From positions 496,001 through 560,000 of the forward strand of contig NVTV01000002.1 in NCBI GenBank assembly GCA_002401695.1: a stretch of DNA of 64,000 nucleotides, read 5' to 3'. The notes under the pieces are model-generated. The model had not been told where the DNA came from. It made no database searches and saw nothing but the letters and a program-made list of their open reading frames with translations. Shown here in pieces: positions 37,028 to 46,118 of this stretch. The position numbers and the translations under genes were made by a program. Source of the DNA: Alphaproteobacteria bacterium. Lineage in GTDB: Bacteria > Pseudomonadota > Alphaproteobacteria > Micavibrionales > Micavibrionaceae. Position 1 is the stretch's first letter. Each line of letters starts with the position of its first letter.

Positions 37028-38425
37028 ATGAGTAAAAGTTTTGATATTGTCATTATTGGTGGTGGCCCAGGTGGCTATGTTGCCGCAATCCGCGCGGCGC
37101 AGCTTGGTATGAACGTTGCCGTAGTCGAAGCGCAACATTTAGGTGGGATTTGTTTGAATTGGGGCTGTATCCCGACTAAGGCTTTGCTGCGCTCCAGCGA
37201 GATATACCACATGCTGCATAATCTGGATGAGTTTGGGTTATCTGCAAAGGATGTCAGTTTTGATATCAAAAAAATTGTTAAACGTTCACGCGGTATCGCG
37301 GGGCAGCTTTCGGGCGGTATTGCGCACCTTCTGAAAAAGAATAAAGTCACGGTTTTTGATGGCTGGGGCACGTTGCAAGGCGGCGGCAAGGTTGTAGTTG
37401 AGAAAGACGGTAAGCTTATAGAAATATTGTCTGCGAAACATATCATCGTTGCGACAGGCGCACGAGCGCGGGTCTTGCCGGGGATTGAGCCGGATAAGAA
37501 ATTAGTATGGACATATAAAGAGGCAATGGTGCCGGAGGAAATGCCAAAATCATTGTTGGTGATTGGATCAGGCGCAATTGGTATTGAGTTCGCGAGCTTC
37601 TATCGCTCTATGGGCGCAGAAGTAACCGTTGTCGAGGTGATGGATCGTGTATTACCTGTCGAGGATGCTGAAATATCGGCTTTGGCGCACAAGGCCTTTA
37701 AAAAGCAGGGAATGAATATTCTGACCAATGCGAAGGTTTTGAAGTTAGATAAATCAAAAACCAACGTAAAAGTCACTGTGGAAACAGCTAAAGGTAAGCA
37801 GGAAATTACCGTTGATGTTGTGATTTCTGCCGTTGGTATCGTGGCAAATACAGAAAATATTGGTTTGGAGAAAACGAAGATTAAACTGGATCGTGGGCAC
37901 ATTATCACCAATGAATGGCTGGAAACCGATGAAAAAGGTATCTATGCGATTGGTGATGTGACGGGCGCACCGTGGTTGGCACATAAAGCATCCCATGAAG
38001 GTATTATCTGCGTCGAGAAAATTGCAGGACAAAAGGGCGTTCATCCACTGAATAAATCCAATATTCCAGGCTGTACCTATTGTCATCCGCAAATTGCATC
38101 TGTTGGCATGACAGAACAAGCGGCGAAGGATCAGGGCTATAAAATCAAGGTTGGGCGTTTTCCATTTATCGGTAATGGTAAGGCTGTCGCTTTGGGAGAG
38201 ACGGATGGCTTGGTCAAAACCATCTTTGATGAGAAAACCGGAGAGTTGCTCGGCGCGCATATGATCGGCGCAGAGGTCACGGAAATGATCCAAGGATACG
38301 TTGTTGCCAAAACGATGGAAACCACGGAAGCAGAACTGATGCACACCATCTTCCCCCATCCGACATTATCTGAAATGATGCATGAAAGCGTTTTGGATGC
38401 CTATGGAAAAGTCATACATTTCTAG
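37028..38425 (+). CDS. lpd: Dihydrolipoamide dehydrogenase (E3)
   Basis: Flavoprotein that reoxidises dihydrolipoyl groups with NAD+. The 465-residue protein has the FAD-binding IVIIGGGPGGYVAAIRAAQLG start. The redox-active disulfide is in GGICLNWGCIPTKALL (Cys residues about 41 and 46). The NAD-binding VIGSGAIGIEFASF is near 178, and the dimer-domain active-site His is in HTIFPHPTLSEMMHE near 445. It is the last gene of the pdh set; the next gene has its own strong promoter. Lpd probably serves other 2-oxoacid complexes as well. Confidence 0.97.
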   Translation: MSKSFDIVIIGGGPGGYVAAIRAAQLGMNVAVVEAQHLGGICLNWGCIPTKALLRSSEIYHMLHNLDEFGLSAKDVSFDIKKIVKRSRGIAGQLSGGIAHLLKKNKVTVFDGWGTLQGGGKVVVEKDGKLIEILSAKHIIVATGARARVLPGIEPDKKLVWTYKEAMVPEEMPKSLLVIGSGAIGIEFASFYRSMGAEVTVVEVMDRVLPVEDAEISALAHKAFKKQGMNILTNAKVLKLDKSKTNVKVTVETAKGKQEITVDVVISAVGIVANTENIGLEKTKIKLDRGHIITNEWLETDEKGIYAIGDVTGAPWLAHKASHEGIICVEKIAGQKGVHPLNKSNIPGCTYCHPQIASVGMTEQAAKDQGYKIKVGRFPFIGNGKAVALGETDGLVKTIFDEKTGELLGAHMIGAEVTEMIQGYVVAKTMETTEAELMHTIFPHPTLSEMMHESVLDAYGKVIHF

Positions 38426-38442
38426 GGGTTAGAGAAGATGAA

Positions 38443-38471
38443 TTGACATAATGGAATGTGCTCCTTAAAAT
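38443..38471 (+). promoter_or_regulatory. Strong sigma-70-type promoter upstream of a 69-residue gene
   Basis: TTGACA (38443-38448), a 17-bp spacer and TAAAAT (38466-38471): an exact -35 and a near-exact -10 at optimal spacing. Transcription would start near 38478, about 26 bp before the small gene. Confidence 0.75.
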
Positions 38472-38503
38472 CCATCAATAAATATAAACCAGAGGAATAA
38501 AAC

Positions 38504-38713
38504 ATGAAAGTAACAAAAGAGTTCTACGGCGCAGCGCAAGAAGAAGCGAGCCAAACAGGTAAAACTTTAAAGTTCGAGCAAAACCAAATAGAGAGCATGT
38601 CCGTTGAAGGCGGTTTTGTGCATTATGGCCCCGGAGAGAACCTCGTTGGCAAAACCTCTGTTCCCGATGGTGGACAGCCTGAGCATACATTTGAAGAAAT
38701 GTTCGTTGCTTAG
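38504..38713 (+). CDS. Small soluble protein of unknown function
   Basis: I do not recognise this 69-residue protein. It is acidic and soluble-looking, with no Cys and no membrane helix. It begins MKVTKEFYGAAQEEASQ and ends HTFEEMFVA, with a Gly-rich middle (VEGGFVHYGPGENLVG). An AGAGGA ribosome binding site precedes the ATG by about 7 bp, and a near-consensus promoter stands at 38443-38471, so it should be well expressed. Downstream genes (methyltransferase, secreted protein, lipA) follow on the same strand and may share this promoter. Confidence 0.65.
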   Translation: MKVTKEFYGAAQEEASQTGKTLKFEQNQIESMSVEGGFVHYGPGENLVGKTSVPDGGQPEHTFEEMFVA

Positions 38714-38755
38714 GTCTTTATTGCGAGATAGGCATAATGCCGATAAGGGGTGTTT

Positions 38756-39478
38756 ATGGATTTAAAAGAAGAAGATATCCTCGGGGATAAAATTCATGGC
38801 CATTGGTACTATGTATCAAAGGGTAAAGCGATGCGCAGTTTTCTGGGCAATATAAAGGCCAACGAAGTTCTTGATGTTGGGGCGGGCTCAGGCATATTTT
38901 CACGTCAATTGCTGGATCACAATATTTGCCAAAGCGCGGTTTGTGTTGATCCCAATTATGCAGAGGAAAAAGAAGAGAGCCAAAACGGTAAATCTATAAA
39001 ATTTGTGAAATCCATTGATAAAACAACGCAAGGCCTAACTTTGATGATGGATGTCTTGGAACATGTAGAGGACGATGTTGCGTTGCTTAAGGAATATGCG
39101 GACACGATGCCCGAGGATGGAAAAATTCTAATTACCGTTCCGGCCTTTCAGTTTATGTGGTCAGGTCATGATGTGTTTTTGGAGCATTATCGCCGCTATA
39201 CGATTGAGATGATGGAAAAAACCATTCGTGATGCGGGGCTGCGCCCTGTCAAAAGTCGTTATTTCTTTGGTGCTTTATTTCCTGTGGTTGCGGTTGTTCG
39301 TTTTGTTAAAAAAATATTGTTTAATCAAGGGAAGATTGAAGGGAAGAGCGAACTTAAACTTTATTCCGATGGCGTTAATAACACTTTGATTGCCTTACAT
39401 GATATAGAGCGTGTGAGCTTGTTTTCGTTTAATAAATTATTTGGTCTTAGTGTCTTTTGTTTATGTGAAAAAGTTTGA
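38756..39478 (+). CDS. Class I SAM-dependent methyltransferase
   Basis: Probable small-molecule or lipid-linked methyltransferase; the substrate is unknown. From ATG 38756 (AAGGGG upstream) the protein has 240 residues. SAM motif I is VLDVGAGSGIFSRQLL near 38-53, an acidic residue after CVDPN serves as motif II, and MMDVLEHVEDDVALLKEYA near 100 is motif IV. A helical insert with HYRRYTIEMMEKTIRDAG follows, then a hydrophobic stretch (FFGALFPVVAVVRFVKKI, about 178-195) that may touch the membrane. This pattern is common in methyltransferases near polyprenyl glycosyltransferases, none of which is adjacent. A GTG at 38750 is a less likely start. Confidence 0.8.
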   Translation: MDLKEEDILGDKIHGHWYYVSKGKAMRSFLGNIKANEVLDVGAGSGIFSRQLLDHNICQSAVCVDPNYAEEKEESQNGKSIKFVKSIDKTTQGLTLMMDVLEHVEDDVALLKEYADTMPEDGKILITVPAFQFMWSGHDVFLEHYRRYTIEMMEKTIRDAGLRPVKSRYFFGALFPVVAVVRFVKKILFNQGKIEGKSELKLYSDGVNNTLIALHDIERVSLFSFNKLFGLSVFCLCEKV

Positions 39479-39489
39479 GGGAGAATATC

Positions 39490-40056
39490 ATGCGTTTCGT
39501 AAGCCTTGTGTCATATGTGTTCATGATGATGTTTGTGTCTCTGCCGTCACATGCACAATATATGACTGGTTTGGAAATAGAGAAATTCTTCCGTAAATCA
39601 GAAGAGCTCTATACTCAAACTAATCCGAATATGGATGAAATTATAAAATTTACGATACGCCATACAGTTAAAGATGCGATTATAAGGCAAGAAACAAAAT
39701 CTAATAAGGGTGCGCGCATTATTAAGGAAGTGCTGACACGCGAGGAAATATTGGCAAATATGAAAAAAACGTCCGGTGAAATATTCGATTCCAAGCTTTC
39801 ACGTACGATTACGGGTATTGAATATTCGGAGGATAAAATAAGTGCAAAGGTTGAATACACCTCATTTTTAATTGCAACAGTAGAGTTGTCAGAAGAAGCC
39901 AAAAAACAAAAAGAATATTTGGGGATGACTGTCTTACCATTTAAGTCATTGTCAGTATGCAGTGAGGAATTCAAACTTGTCGATGATGTTTTGAAAATTT
40001 TGGAAACGGATTGTAAAACAGAAATATTATATGGCAAAGCGCGCGCAATTAGGTAA
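39490..40056 (+). CDS. Secreted protein of unknown function upstream of lipA
   Basis: No family recognised. From ATG 39490 (GAGGGAG 7 bp upstream) the precursor has 188 residues, with a signal peptide cut near SHAQY (about residue 23). The mature protein begins TGLEIEKFFRKSEELY and has a central beta-like part with alternating charged and hydrophobic residues (RTITGIEYSEDKISAKVEYTSFLIATVELSE). It contains two Cys near the C-terminus (SVCSEE and ETDCKTE) that could pair. The shape resembles small NTF2-like or cystatin-like secreted proteins, without firm evidence. It follows the methyltransferase by 11 bp and precedes lipA by 11 bp. Confidence 0.7.
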   Translation: MRFVSLVSYVFMMMFVSLPSHAQYMTGLEIEKFFRKSEELYTQTNPNMDEIIKFTIRHTVKDAIIRQETKSNKGARIIKEVLTREEILANMKKTSGEIFDSKLSRTITGIEYSEDKISAKVEYTSFLIATVELSEEAKKQKEYLGMTVLPFKSLSVCSEEFKLVDDVLKILETDCKTEILYGKARAIR

Positions 40057-40067
40057 GATGAGATATT

Positions 40068-41033
40068 ATGACCTATAATCCAAAATTGTTAGACAAGGCT
40101 AAACGCCACCCTGAGAAGCAGAAAAACCCTGATCGCCCTGCCGGACGTAAACCGGACTGGATACGCGTTCGTGCGCCGCAAGGAAAGATTTATTCCGAGA
40201 CAAAGGATATTGTCCGTAAGCAAAGATTGACGACAGTGTGTGAAGAGGCTGGATGCCCGAACATTGGTGAGTGCTGGCAGCAAAAACACGCGACTTTCAT
40301 GATTTTGGGAGAGGTCTGCACCCGCGCTTGCGCGTTTTGTAATGTTGCAACGGGAAAACCCGATGAAGTTGATAAGATGGAGCCGTTGCGCATTGGCGTG
40401 GCAACTATGCAAATGGGACTTAAACACGTTGTGATTACGGCGGTTGATCGTGATGATTTAGAAGATGGTGGTGCAGATCACTTTGCCAAAACCATTATGG
40501 CGATCCGTATGAAAACGCCCGATACTACGGTTGAAATCCTTCCTGGTGATTTTAAGGGTAATATCAAAGATATCGACCATGTCATCGCCGCGAAGCCTGA
40601 CGTATTTAACCATAATTTAGAAACCGTTCCGCGTTTGTATCAAACGATTAGACCGGGGGCGCGGTATTTCCGTTCTCTGCGTTTGTTGGAACGCGTTAAA
40701 GATGTTGATCCATCCATATTCACAAAGTCCGGCATGATGGTCGGTTTGGGTGAAACAATGGAAGAGGTTTCACAAGTAATGGATGATATGCGCGCCGCCC
40801 GTATTGATTTTATTACCATTGGGCAATACCTACAACCAACACCAAAGCATGCACCGATTATGAAATGGTGGACACCTGAAGAATTTGAAAAGCTGACCAA
40901 AATGGCGAAAAGAAAAGGGTTTCTTATGGTTTCTGCCTCACCGCTTACGCGCTCTTCCCACCATGCGGGTGAAGATTTCGAAAATCTGAAAGCTGCCCGC
41001 GAAGAGAAATTTGGGGCGATTGCCGCCGAGTAA
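40068..41033 (+). CDS. lipA: Lipoyl synthase
   Basis: Radical-SAM enzyme that inserts two sulfurs into octanoyl-lysine of E2-type proteins, completing lipoate on PdhB, PdhC and others. The 321-residue protein has the auxiliary-cluster motif [12 protein letters not shown] (about 62-73) and the radical-SAM motif CTRACAFCN (about 84-92). The family block [16 protein letters not shown] is near 127, and the final [10 protein letters not shown] provides the Ser ligand. It lies downstream of the pdh genes, matching its substrate, and 20 bp before the coq10-like gene, a conserved alphaproteobacterial pair. Confidence 0.97.
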   Translation: MTYNPKLLDKAKRHPEKQKNPDRPAGRKPDWIRVRAPQGKIYSETKDIVRKQRLTTVCEEAGCPNIGECWQQKHATFMILGEVCTRACAFCNVATGKPDEVDKMEPLRIGVATMQMGLKHVVITAVDRDDLEDGGADHFAKTIMAIRMKTPDTTVEILPGDFKGNIKDIDHVIAAKPDVFNHNLETVPRLYQTIRPGARYFRSLRLLERVKDVDPSIFTKSGMMVGLGETMEEVSQVMDDMRAARIDFITIGQYLQPTPKHAPIMKWWTPEEFEKLTKMAKRKGFLMVSASPLTRSSHHAGEDFENLKAAREEKFGAIAAE

Positions 41034-41053
41034 ATTTAATTTTCTATGATCCT

Positions 41054-41512
41054 ATGACAACACACGCCGAAAAACGAAATCTTCCTTATACGCCGGAGCA
41101 GCTCTTTGATCTGGTCGCCGATGTTGCGCGCTATCCTGAATTTTTGCCGTGGTGTATCAGCAGCCGTATCACAAAACGAGAAGGAGATGATATATTTTAT
41201 GCTGATCTGGTTATCGGCTATAAAAGAGTGCGCGAGAAATTTGGCTCAAAGGTTGTTTTAAGTGCCCCTGATCATCTGCATGTTGAATATCTCTCTGGCC
41301 CGATGCGGTATTTGTCCAATCACTGGAAATTTATTCGAGAGGAGGATGGCTCCTGTACGATTGATTTTTTTGTGGATTTTGAATTCAAGAACAAATTGTT
41401 GCAAAATCTTATCGGTGTATTTTTTACCGAAGTGATGCAGCACATGGTCGGTGCCTTTGAAAAGCGTGCAAGGCAGTTATATGGTGTGAGTGGTCTCGAT
41501 CAAAAGGTGTAA
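41054..41512 (+). CDS. Coq10/RatA-type START-domain protein
   Basis: START-like lipid-binding protein, likely a ubiquinone-binding factor (Coq10 in mitochondria); in E. coli the relative is RatA. The 152-residue protein has the family blocks YTPEQLFDLVADVARYPEFLPWC (about 12-33), YKRVREKFGSKVVLS and the W-containing NHWKFIREEDGSCTIDFFVDFEF (about 95-117). A C-terminal helix contains QHMVGAFEKRARQLYG. It follows lipA directly, the usual order. Its last 36 bp overlap cinA on the opposite strand. Confidence 0.9.
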   Translation: MTTHAEKRNLPYTPEQLFDLVADVARYPEFLPWCISSRITKREGDDIFYADLVIGYKRVREKFGSKVVLSAPDHLHVEYLSGPMRYLSNHWKFIREEDGSCTIDFFVDFEFKNKLLQNLIGVFFTEVMQHMVGAFEKRARQLYGVSGLDQKV

Positions 41513-41956
41513 GGCTTTTTCGCAGGCTTGTTTGCGCACATCAGCCCGCGTACCTGAAAAATGACATTCCGTGACGTCTGGCTCTCTTCCCATAACAACA
41601 ATGCCTATGTAAACAAGGCCGACGGGTTTTTCATCCGATCCTCCACCAGGGCCTGCGATGCCGGTAATGGAAACTGCAATATCTGCATTACTGTTTTTTA
41701 ACGCACCAATAGCCATTGCATCGGCGCATTGCATGCTGACCGCGCCGTAATTGTTTAATATATTGGGCGATACGTCCAGATGCTTTTGTTTTGCCGCGTT
41801 GGAATAGGTTACAAATCCCCCTTCGAAGATCGCCGATGCACCTGCGCGTTCTGTCATCGCGACGCTTATCATGCCGCCCGTACAACTTTCGGCAGTCACC
41901 AGCCATAATTCTTTTTCCAGAAGGGCTTTGCTTAATATATCAACAAGGTTATCCAT
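41477..41956 (-). CDS. pncC: CinA-family nicotinamide-nucleotide amidohydrolase (PncC domain)
   Basis: Hydrolyses nicotinamide mononucleotide to nicotinic acid mononucleotide for NAD recycling. The 159-residue protein is the C-terminal CinA domain alone, with ELWLVTAESCTGGMISVAMTE (about 16-36), GGFVTYSNAAK (about 46-56) and GIAGPGGGSDEKPVGLVYIG (about 99-118). The long N-terminal CinA domain is absent, as in most proteobacterial PncC. It lies 28 bp after pgpA on the same strand; the 3' end overlaps the Coq10-like gene by 36 bp, so the transcripts converge. Confidence 0.92.
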   Translation of the reverse strand: MDNLVDILSKALLEKELWLVTAESCTGGMISVAMTERAGASAIFEGGFVTYSNAAKQKHLDVSPNILNNYGAVSMQCADAMAIGALKNSNADIAVSITGIAGPGGGSDEKPVGLVYIGIVVMGREPDVTECHFSGTRADVRKQACEKALHLLIETTHTI

Positions 41957-41984
41957 AGAGTTATCCTATATTGTTAAAGGGGTA

Positions 41985-42473
41985 CTATAAAACAATTGAG
42001 AGACCAACCACACAAATTGCAGCAAACAGACCTGCGAGAATATCATCCCCCATAACGCCGAGTGCGCCTGGCACTTTTTTATCAATAAAGCTGATCGGCC
42101 ATGGTTTAAGGATATCAAAAAAACGGAATAAAATAAAGGCAAACAGGATTAAAATAGGATTTAAAGCCGCAGGGATTAGGGCTATCCATTGTCCTGCAAC
42201 TTCATCAATTACAATCATTTTGGAGTCATGCCCGTCCATTGCTTTGTCGAATTTATCAGCAGACCATAAACCAACGAGTGTGATGATAAATGCCGCCACA
42301 GCAAGGCCATATGCGCCGCAAACCATGTAAAGGATAATGCCGAAAGGCAATGCACCTAAACTACCCCACGTGCCGGGTGCGGGATTAATAAAACCACAGC
42401 CAAACCAACTGGCGAGCCAGACATAAGGTTCTTTCGTATCAAGCTGCCCGGGGACTTTGTAATTGAATTTCAT
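41985..42473 (-). CDS. pgpA: Phosphatidylglycerophosphatase A
   Basis: Dephosphorylates phosphatidylglycerol phosphate in the inner membrane to give phosphatidylglycerol. The 162-residue protein has the PgpA blocks WFGCGFINPAPGTWGSLGALP (about 23-43) and the metal-binding KMIVIDEVAGQWIAL (about 84-98). It also has FRFFDILKPWPI and the C-terminal GALGVMGDDILAGLFAA. Several membrane helices separate the loops. It starts 6 bp after the ispDF stop and precedes cinA, so the three genes form a minus-strand operon. Confidence 0.94.
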   Translation of the reverse strand: MKFNYKVPGQLDTKEPYVWLASWFGCGFINPAPGTWGSLGALPFGIILYMVCGAYGLAVAAFIITLVGLWSADKFDKAMDGHDSKMIVIDEVAGQWIALIPAALNPILILFAFILFRFFDILKPWPISFIDKKVPGALGVMGDDILAGLFAAICVVGLSIVL

Positions 42474-42479
42474 GTGTCT

Positions 42480-43679
42480 TTAATCCTTGTCCAAAGATGG
42501 CAGAGAAACGGAAACTGCGGCTTGGGCTGCGATGCCTTCTTCGCGCCCTGTAAAGCCGAGCTTTTCAGAAGTTGTGGCTTTAATGTTAACCCGTTTGGGG
42601 GATACTTCAAGGATTTCTGCAACGCGGGCAACAATCTGCTCACGATAAGCTCCAATCTTTGGGCGTTCACAAATCAATGTTACATCGGCATTAATCAGTG
42701 CGCCCCCTTTATCGCGCAGCAGTTTCATTGCATGTTCTAGAAACACGGCGCTGTTCATGTTCTTGAAATCCATATTGCTTGGCGGAAAGTGTAGGCCGAT
42801 GTCGCCTTCACCAATTGCGCCCAATATTGCATCGGTTAAAGCGTGCAGGCCGACATCGGCATCGGAATGTCCCTTTAATTTTCGGTTATGGGCTATATCC
42901 ACGCCGCAGAGGCGTATATGAGTGATATCTTTTGCATTATCATCAAAAGCATGCACGTCATAGCCTAAGCCTGTGCGTATATCTGTGGATAACCTCGTGG
43001 ATAAAATATGTTCTGCCAATGCTAGATCCTCAGCTAGTGTGATTTTGAAATTACTTTTGCAGCCCTCAACAAACTTTACGGCAATATCCAGTGCGGAGAC
43101 AAGGGCTGTATCATCCGTATAGCTCTTACTCTCATCGCATTGCGCGTGCGCTTGTTCCAGGATGCCATAATGGAAGGCTTGCGGGGTTTGAACGCTCCAT
43201 AAATTTTCGCGTGAAATGCGGGAGGTCGTGAAATTATCCTGATCGCAATAGCTTAAGCTATCGGTAACGCGGTGGGCGAGGCTTGCGGCTTTATGATGTT
43301 CCATGGCGGTGATTAGTGTTTTAATCTCTGCTTCTTGCACAAAAGGGCGCGCGGCATCATGTATCAAAACGATATCATCATCCTTTAAATGAGAAAAAGT
43401 TTTTATTCCGTTATAAACACTATCTTTTCTTTCGTCTCCGCCAAGGCAGAACTTGATGTTGTCCAAGCCCACTGTCGCGCTTTGGAATAAGGCCTTATGC
43501 GCTGGATTAATAACAACGCAAATTTCTTGCAAAGCGTTCATTTCCACGAATATATCAAGTGTATGGCGCAAGATAGTGCGTCCGCAAATTTCTATATATT
43601 GCTTCGGAATATCTGCAGCCAGCCGCGTTCCACCACCGGCGGCAACTATAATAACACTGAATTGGGGAAGGGAGTGCAT
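42480..43679 (-). CDS. ispDF: Bifunctional IspD/IspF (MEP cytidylyltransferase / MECDP synthase)
   Basis: Two non-consecutive MEP-pathway steps on one chain: CTP-dependent activation of MEP and cyclisation to MECDP. The 399-residue fusion is typical of alpha- and epsilonproteobacteria. The IspD part (about 1-230) has VIIVAAGGGTRLAADIPKQY and IHDAARPFV. The IspF part (about 237-399) has GLGYDVHAF (Asp and His zinc ligands) and KGHSDADVGLHALTDAILGA. It ends near TTSEKLGFTGREEGIAAQA. The start ATG lies 116 bp from ntrY, which diverges from it. With dxr and ispG it places three MEP genes in the window. Confidence 0.97.
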   Translation of the reverse strand: MHSLPQFSVIIVAAGGGTRLAADIPKQYIEICGRTILRHTLDIFVEMNALQEICVVINPAHKALFQSATVGLDNIKFCLGGDERKDSVYNGIKTFSHLKDDDIVLIHDAARPFVQEAEIKTLITAMEHHKAASLAHRVTDSLSYCDQDNFTTSRISRENLWSVQTPQAFHYGILEQAHAQCDESKSYTDDTALVSALDIAVKFVEGCKSNFKITLAEDLALAEHILSTRLSTDIRTGLGYDVHAFDDNAKDITHIRLCGVDIAHNRKLKGHSDADVGLHALTDAILGAIGEGDIGLHFPPSNMDFKNMNSAVFLEHAMKLLRDKGGALINADVTLICERPKIGAYREQIVARVAEILEVSPKRVNIKATTSEKLGFTGREEGIAAQAAVSVSLPSLDKD

Positions 43680-43795
43680 AGGGGCTATACCTTTGAAACG
43701 CCGAATTTTGTTGTCTTTTTATGTAATGCGTTGTAAAAATGCAACACTCTTAATGTGTAAGCATATAAACGCAATTACTTATAGCAGGATCACTT

Positions 43796-46117
43796 TTGTC
43801 AATACACATAAAAAATACAGATCAGGCAATCGCGCAGGACATTCAGGGAAATCGGCTCACATTCAGGGAGATGGTTTTTAAGGCGTTTTCCGGCATGCAT
43901 TTCTCGCGGTTGAAATATAGGTCATGGCGTACAAAGGTTGGCATATTATTGGTGATCGCGTCGATCATCAGCGGGTTTGTCACCTATGCCGCTTTGACGA
44001 AAACGCCGCCCTTTGGCGATGATCCGAACCTGGTTATTACATTATTGAACATCGATCTTATCATTCTATTGTTGCTGGTATCGTTAATCGCGCGCCGTAT
44101 TGTCAGCGTCTGGAGTGGGAAAAAGCGCGGCATTGCAGGCTCTCATCTGCATGTACGGCTGGTTTATATTTTTAGTCTTCTGGTGGCCGTACCGACCATT
44201 CTTATGACGGTGTTTTCGGCATTTTTCTTTCACTTTGGTATAGAGGCATGGTTTTCACAGCGCGTTCAAACTGCAATCCATGAATCCCAAGCGGTAGCAG
44301 AATCATATATGGAAGAGCATAAGCAGGTTATCCGCGCCGATACTCTGGCAATGGCAAAGGATTTAGACCGACAGGCGGATTGGCTATTATTAGATCTGAA
44401 AGTGTTTTCAAAGGCGATTGACACCCAATCTTTCTTTAGAAACCTGTCCGAAGCCATTGTGATCGAGAAAAGTGGTCGGGTTTTGGCGCGTTCCTCGCTA
44501 AGCTTCACCCTTGAATATGAAATCCCGCCTGATTACATCTTGGCACAAGCCGATCAGGGAGATGTCATTTTGATGATGGCTGAGAACCAAGATAAGGTCA
44601 GGGCGCTGGTCAGGCTCAAAAACATGGCGGATACGTATCTTTTTGTCGGGCGAATGGTTGATCCGAAAGTCTTACAGCATCTCAATGCGGCGAAGCTGGC
44701 CATAGAAGATTACGACAATTTACAAACTAGATATTCAGGTATGCAAATCACGGTGACAATGATTTTTGTTGTTGTTGGGTTACTGCTGCTGCTTGCTGCT
44801 ATTTGGTCGGGACTGTTGCTCGCGCGTCAACTTGTAAACCCTATTGGAGAGCTGATTAATGCCGCAGACCGTGTCAGAGCAGGGGATCTGACATCACGTA
44901 TCCCCAATGCAAAACGCTTGGAAGAATTTGAGTATCTGGCGCGTGCCTTCAACCGAATGACTAGCCAAATTCAAAGCCAAAGAGATGAGCTGGTTGAGGC
45001 AAACAGGCAACTTGATAGCCGAAGACGATTAACCGAAACGGTGTTGGCGGGCGTATCGTCTGGCGTTGTCGGTGTTGATAATAGTGGAAACATCAATCTT
45101 GCTAATCAATCTGCCTTGAATCTTCTTTCTATAAAACAGAGTGAAATTACGGGACATTACATTCTTGATGTCTTGCCGGAGCTAAAGGATGTGCTGGATA
45201 AGGTTGCTTGTAATCCTAGAAAAGAAATACAGGAACAAATTCAAGTTCTGTCCAATAACGGTAATCAGCGTAGTTTCTTGTTTAATATTGTGATTGAGCA
45301 ACTGGAAGAAAACACCACTGGCCTAATTATTACTTTTGATGATATTACCGAATTACAAGCAGCGCAGAGGAAGGCCGCATGGTCGGATGTTGCGCGCCGT
45401 ATTGCCCATGAAATTAAAAACCCATTAACGCCAATCCAGCTTTCTGCGGAGCGACTAAAGCGTAAATACCTTAAAGAAATAACTGTAGATCCTGACACTT
45501 TTGCGCAATGTACTGATACGATCATAAAGCATGTCGGTGATATTGGACGCATGGTTGATGAATTTTCGTCCTTTGCACGCATGCCTAATCCGGTGTTAAA
45601 GGTAGGGGCTTTGAGCAAGCATATCGAAGAGTCTCTCATTTTATCAAAGCAGGCACATGCTGATATCCAGTTTAACTTTATCAAAAGTGATGATGATATT
45701 ATCGTCAGTTTCGATGCGCAGCAGCTTCGTCAGGTTTTAACAAATTTGCTACAAAATGCGATTGATTCAATCCATACAAAACACGGCGTGTCTAAAGAAG
45801 GGGCAGGGGAAATTGATATTCTGATTGGCCAGCATAATGACAGCGAGGTGTTCGTCGCAATTACAGATAACGGCTTGGGCTTCCCTAAAGGGGAAGATGT
45901 CGCAAAACTGACAGAGCCCTACATTACGCATAAACCGAAAGGCACTGGCCTTGGCTTGGCTATTGTTAAGAAAATCATGGAAGACCATAACGGCGATATA
46001 TTTTTGGGCGCACCCGAATGGTTGTCTTCTACCACTGCGAATTGGCAAGATAGGGGCGGTGCGTGCGTTGTCTTAACCTTCCCAAAGACACAAATATCAT
46101 CAAAGGATAAAATATAA
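43796..46117 (+). CDS. ntrY: Nitrogen regulation sensor kinase NtrY
   Basis: Membrane histidine kinase pairing with NtrX, implicated in nitrogen and redox responses in alphaproteobacteria. The 773-residue chain has N-terminal membrane helices (about 50-70, 82-100, 125-145). A periplasmic domain (about 145-315) is followed by a further helix near 320-345, HAMP (NPIGELINAADRVRAGDLTSR), and PAS (about 415-510). The HisKA block is ARRIAHEIKNPLTPIQLSAERL with the phospho-His near 540. The ATPase has LLQNAIDSI, TDNGLGFP and GTGLGLAIVKKI. The start is TTG 43796 with AGGA 6 bp upstream; the next ATG would cut 25 residues. It is followed by ntrX 1 bp later. dusB, ntrB and ntrC, which often precede ntrY, are absent. 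Confidence 0.93.
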   Translation: MSIHIKNTDQAIAQDIQGNRLTFREMVFKAFSGMHFSRLKYRSWRTKVGILLVIASIISGFVTYAALTKTPPFGDDPNLVITLLNIDLIILLLLVSLIARRIVSVWSGKKRGIAGSHLHVRLVYIFSLLVAVPTILMTVFSAFFFHFGIEAWFSQRVQTAIHESQAVAESYMEEHKQVIRADTLAMAKDLDRQADWLLLDLKVFSKAIDTQSFFRNLSEAIVIEKSGRVLARSSLSFTLEYEIPPDYILAQADQGDVILMMAENQDKVRALVRLKNMADTYLFVGRMVDPKVLQHLNAAKLAIEDYDNLQTRYSGMQITVTMIFVVVGLLLLLAAIWSGLLLARQLVNPIGELINAADRVRAGDLTSRIPNAKRLEEFEYLARAFNRMTSQIQSQRDELVEANRQLDSRRRLTETVLAGVSSGVVGVDNSGNINLANQSALNLLSIKQSEITGHYILDVLPELKDVLDKVACNPRKEIQEQIQVLSNNGNQRSFLFNIVIEQLEENTTGLIITFDDITELQAAQRKAAWSDVARRIAHEIKNPLTPIQLSAERLKRKYLKEITVDPDTFAQCTDTIIKHVGDIGRMVDEFSSFARMPNPVLKVGALSKHIEESLILSKQAHADIQFNFIKSDDDIIVSFDAQQLRQVLTNLLQNAIDSIHTKHGVSKEGAGEIDILIGQHNDSEVFVAITDNGLGFPKGEDVAKLTEPYITHKPKGTGLGLAIVKKIMEDHNGDIFLGAPEWLSSTTANWQDRGGACVVLTFPKTQISSKDKI

Positions 46118-46118
46118 A

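Noticed and set aside
37754-38359. 201-codon open frame antisense to lpd
   Set aside because: Full overlap with conserved lpd motifs on the other strand; composition is that of a shadow frame.
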